This document shows positions 6,251 to 6,302 of a stretch of DNA of 6,302 nt, in pieces. The notes below the pieces were generated by a model. It did no database searches. It had not been told where the DNA came from and saw nothing but the letters and a program-made list of their open reading frames with translations. The first letter of the stretch is position 1. Every line of letters starts with the position of its first letter. The stretch comes from Acetofilamentum sp. (GTDB taxonomy: Bacteria > Bacteroidota > Bacteroidia > Bacteroidales > JAFGUD01). The stretch spans positions 1 through 6,302 of the forward strand of contig DYKL01000213.1 of assembly GCA_020722645.1 (NCBI GenBank), in the 5' to 3' direction. Both the position numbers and the translations under genes were made by a program.

Positions 6251-6302
6251 ACATAGGCACATAGGGCACATAGTTTTTTCTTCCTATGTTTTCTATGTTT
6301 CT
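6248..6302. repeat. ACATAG/CTATGT imperfect inverted repeat, cut by the window edge
   Basis: Three ACATAG units (6251-6256, 6259-6264, 6268-6273) are followed after TTTTTTCTTC by two complementary CTATGT units (6284-6289, 6293-6298), making an imperfect stem-loop that continues past the end of the window. Elements beginning ACCACATAG... are familiar to me as dispersed intergenic repeats in Bacteroidota and some other bacteria, but I cannot confirm copy number here. It lies in the hsdM upstream region and would be transcribed in the hsdM leader if the promoter is further right. Confidence 0.55.

Overview
The window looks like chromosomal DNA from a member of the Bacteroidota. The evidence is low G+C, secreted proteins whose signal peptides end in ..SQN or ..AQ, promoter boxes of the Bacteroidota type (TTTG, about 20 bases, TAnnTTTG), no clear Shine-Dalgarno sequences, and proteins whose closest recalled relatives are from that phylum. 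No RNA gene, CRISPR array, integrase or transposase is visible.

Layout, left to right. (1) 12-848, minus strand: a secreted C69-family (secernin-like) peptidase that stops well short of the usual family length. (2) 849-1075: a divergent intergenic region. It holds a 128-bp palindromic element with 17-bp terminal inverted repeats and two internal hairpins (MITE/REP-like), followed by two oppositely oriented -7 promoter boxes. (3) 1076-2625, plus strand: a two-gene unit with a 17-bp gap, encoding a conserved Bacteroidota outer-membrane beta-barrel-like protein of unknown function and then YaaA, the peroxide-stress protein. A strong intrinsic terminator follows. (4) 2647-4731, plus strand: a promoter whose -33 box lies in the loop of that terminator drives a SiaC-family regulatory phosphoprotein. 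After a 17-bp gap comes a secreted alkaline-phosphatase-superfamily protein of the PafA type. (5) 4735-6219, minus strand, convergent with only 3 bp between stops: the HsdM modification subunit of a type I restriction-modification system. Its HsdS and HsdR partners are not in the window. (6) 6220-6302: short direct repeats and an imperfect inverted ACATAG/CTATGT repeat that runs off the edge.

How the genes may work together. YaaA acts in the cytoplasm to limit free iron under peroxide stress, and its upstream partner is probably in the envelope. SiaC-family proteins are switched by phosphorylation of a conserved Thr (here Thr68), but no SiaA/SiaB-type phosphatase or kinase gene is nearby. The most notable observation is that the PafA-like protein keeps the fold-defining sequence but has replaced most of the metal-binding and substrate-positioning residues known from PafA. 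It is therefore probably a secreted pseudo-phosphatase, co-transcribed with siaC. I do not see a complete new defence or mobile system. The degenerate phosphatase and the 128-bp palindromic element are the items most worth following up.
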